DNA from: an uncultured Porphyromonadaceae bacterium
Lineage (GTDB): Bacteria > Bacteroidota > Bacteroidia > Bacteroidales > Muribaculaceae
DNA length: 8,376 nt
NCBI GenBank assembly: GCA_905212215.1
Contig: CAJMDR010000069.1
Span: 1 to 8,376, forward strand
Direction: 5' to 3'
The translations under genes were made by a program, and so were the position numbers. The notes below the pieces were generated by a model. It was not told the origin of the DNA. It searched no databases and was given only the letters and a program-made list of their open reading frames with translations. Below are positions 7,307 to 8,376 of this stretch, piece by piece. Position 1 is the stretch's first letter. Each line of letters opens with the position of its first letter.

Positions 7307-7338
7307 CAAAGGTAAATAAAATTTTTCATCCATACAAA
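7307..7338 (-). promoter_or_regulatory. Near-perfect Bacteroides promoter, distal promoter of the WG-repeat gene
   Basis: On the minus strand TTTG (7338-7335), 20 bases, then TACCTTTG (7314-7307): both boxes match the TTTG / TAnnTTTG consensus and the spacing is in the 19-21 range. It points to the WG-repeat gene, about 245 bp from its ATG, so transcription from here would give a leader of about 240 nt. No gene lies between on this strand. It is back-to-back with the weaker promoter of the gene at 7409. Confidence 0.65.
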
Positions 7339-7373
7339 CACAACAACCCGATATTTTAAGTTTTTAATTCAAT

Positions 7374-7404
7374 TTTGAAAACTCTTCAAAGTTTTGTAAC
7401 TTCA
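7374..7404 (+). promoter_or_regulatory. Promoter candidate of the 106-residue protein gene
   Basis: TTTG at 7374-7377, a 19-base spacer, then TAACTTCA at 7397-7404, which matches the -7 box at the TAnnTT part but not at its last two bases. Only four bases separate it from the ATG at 7409, again suggesting a nearly leaderless mRNA. Confidence 0.45.
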
Positions 7405-7408
7405 CACC

Positions 7409-7729
7409 ATGAAAAGTGATATAATCATAAAACATCGTCCTTACTCCGACGAGCAATACGGTTACATAGATTTTGAATTCGCAGGCCATTGGCAAGCCAT
7501 GAACTGGGTAATTGAGCTATATGCCAACGACAGAGTGATAAAACGGTTTCACATCACAGAGCCTCAGAATATCACTATTCCGGTTGCCACAGGGCATCTC
7601 AGACTCAAAGCGAAAATGATATTCTTCACATCAAGCCTAAACATATATATAGAGCCGGGAAAACACTATCCATTACGGCTTGTCTGGGACTGGTTCTGGT
7701 GGTACTTCAGACTTCGACTCCTTACATGA
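7409..7729 (+). CDS. Unrecognised small protein, 106 residues
   Basis: I do not recognise a family. It looks like a real protein: a balanced, aromatic-rich composition, alternating hydrophobic strands (about 18-24, 32-40, 44-50, 54-60, 64-72, 75-81) that suggest a small all-beta domain, and no signal peptide. The last 19 residues are odd: a run with four tryptophans interleaved with basic residues (YPLRLVWDWFWWYFRLRLL), which could be an amphipathic membrane-surface or oligomerisation segment. The ATG at 7409 sits four bases after a -7-like box. The gene ends three bases before the stop codon of the opposing macro-domain remnant at 7733, with no terminator between them. Confidence 0.65.
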   Translation: MKSDIIIKHRPYSDEQYGYIDFEFAGHWQAMNWVIELYANDRVIKRFHITEPQNITIPVATGHLRLKAKMIFFTSSLNIYIEPGKHYPLRLVWDWFWWYFRLRLLT

Positions 7730-7732
7730 GCT

Positions 7733-8150
7733 TCATCTGGCCTCCGCTTTAGAGAAGACTTCAATGAACGGCAGGAGGTTGCCGTTAGGATTCACCCTTC
7801 CATTGCTGTTATGGTCTTCAAGAATAGCGAACACTATCTTCCGGTACTTATTCCTGAACTCATCTTCGTAAATCACCTCACGAAACAATTCAGCAATATG
7901 CCTCGGTGGATTCATAAAGGCACCACAACCGAAAGCACCCAAAACTATTGCGTCATGACCATGACGCAGTCCAATGCGCAGAATCGTGCGCATTTTGTTC
8001 ATAGTGCCACCAATCATCTCAGGAGCTATCCTGTTTCCTATCAACCGAGGACGGTTAATAGCAGCCACCGAAACGAACGAAATTTGTTCCGCAAGTCAAT
8101 ATCCGGCACTTATCGATTATCTGTCAACACGATATTGGAATAAAAAATGA
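7733..8150 (-). pseudogene. Truncated and frame-disrupted TIGR02452-type (PARG-like macro domain) gene
   Basis: The intact part of the frame (8095 down to 7733, 120 codons after a TGA at 8098-8096) is a strong match to the C-terminal third of TIGR02452 proteins, which are macro-domain proteins related to bacterial poly(ADP-ribose) glycohydrolase. Visible are ISFVSVAAINRP, the helix TMNKMRTILRIGLRHGHDA, the hallmark VLGAFGCGAFMNPP and the end strand KIVFAIL. Family members are near 270-290 residues; the N-terminal half with the PGGG loop and catalytic AQEE segment is absent from all frames up to 8376. In another frame FYSNIVLTDNR (8145-8113) resembles the preceding IYSP-V-V-RDD segment at nearly the right spacing, but ends in TAA. 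So one stop and one net frameshift separate it from the rest. A GTG at 8068 could start a fragment, which would lack the active site. Confidence 0.82.
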
Positions 8151-8365
8151 CTATGCCCAAACTTAAAGCTCCTAAACTTTCATTCGAGCAAGCGATAGGT
8201 CTGCTTCCCAAAGAGTTTCATCCGGTTGAAAGGGCTTCATACCATAGACATAAACTCAGAGCAAATACTCCGAAAGGGGTGTTTGCTTTCAGCGCTTCAA
8301 AGGAATATGATAATAATAAAGTAGGGTGTTCAGTTCTATGTTCCAAAATTAGCTCGCTTTATTGA
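8147..8365 (+). CDS. Unrecognised open frame, probably the start of a frame-disrupted gene
   Basis: 72 codons from the ATG at 8147 (a second ATG at 8153), preceded by a short A-run. The first 57 residues look coding: SFEQAIGLLPKEFHP and NTPKGVFAFSASKEYD are non-repetitive and codon use resembles the neighbours. I cannot name a family. After NNKVG the frame turns to a short cysteine- and serine-rich tail and a TGA at 8363. One frame over, from 8325 to the window end, there is an open run reading GVQFYVPKLARFIECLG; removing one G of the GGG at 8324-8326 would join it smoothly to the first part. The gene is thus probably longer, continues past 8376, and carries a one-base insertion here (real or a sequencing error). 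Its 5' end overlaps the macro-domain remnant on the other strand. Confidence 0.4.
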   Translation: MTMPKLKAPKLSFEQAIGLLPKEFHPVERASYHRHKLRANTPKGVFAFSASKEYDNNKVGCSVLCSKISSLY

Positions 8366-8376
8366 GTGTCTTGGAG

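Noticed and set aside
7131..7319. 62-codon plus-strand frame in the WG-gene leader
   Set aside because: No promoter for it; it overlaps promoter elements read on the other strand and has no protein-like features.
7811..8143. 110-codon plus-strand open frame
   Set aside because: Antisense to the macro-domain remnant, whose conserved motifs explain the coding signal.
8147..8376. Transposase N-terminus at the right edge
   Set aside because: The location next to a broken gene suggested it, but I see no transposase motif, no terminal inverted repeat and no target duplication in the available bases.

Overview
The window looks like a chromosomal segment from a member of the Bacteroidales, possibly of the Muribaculaceae/Porphyromonadaceae/Bacteroidaceae type. 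The support is: promoter elements of the Bacteroides form (TTTG, about 20 bases, then TAnnTTTG); almost no Shine-Dalgarno sequences; start codons placed directly after -7 elements; and protein families common in that order (a DUF389 membrane protein with a long C-terminal extension, a PG_1098-type methyltransferase with a THUMP-like tail, and a secreted WG-repeat protein). The species cannot be fixed from the sequence.

Layout. Positions 1-1061 are a very AT-rich stretch without a convincing gene. It holds one promoter-like element near its left end, a diverged 20-bp direct repeat 490 bp apart, and a cluster of three dyad-symmetric sequences at 815-871. Positions 1062-2474 (+) encode a DUF389 multi-pass membrane protein. 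Facing it at 2504-3022 (-) is a DEDDh 3'-5' exonuclease. The exonuclease diverges from a SAM-dependent methyltransferase at 3093-4352 (+); the 70 bp between them carry two back-to-back -7 elements so close to the start codons that both mRNAs should be leaderless or nearly so. A hairpin terminator at 4361-4400 probably serves both the methyltransferase and the gene facing it, an 858-residue secreted WG-repeat/InlB-like-repeat protein (4485-7061, -). Its upstream region (7062-7408) contains a near-perfect Bacteroides promoter about 245 bp from the start codon and a second -7-like element nearer by. Position 7409-7729 (+) encodes a 106-residue protein I do not recognise.

The right end looks damaged. 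At 7733-8150 (-) lies the C-terminal part of a TIGR02452-type (PARG-like macro domain) protein that has lost its N-terminal ligand-binding and catalytic region and whose 5' remnant is interrupted by a stop and a frameshift. An opposing open frame of unknown function (8147-8376, +) begins exactly where the remnant stops being recognisable, and itself seems to carry a one-base frameshift near 8325.

The genes do not form one operon or pathway: orientation changes at almost every gene and the products are a membrane protein, nucleic-acid enzymes, an envelope protein and a broken macro-domain gene. I see no CRISPR array, RNA gene, complete insertion sequence or defence cassette. The items most worth a second look are the palindrome cluster at 815-871, the leaderless divergent promoter pair, the broken macro-domain locus with its neighbour, and the unknown 106-residue protein.
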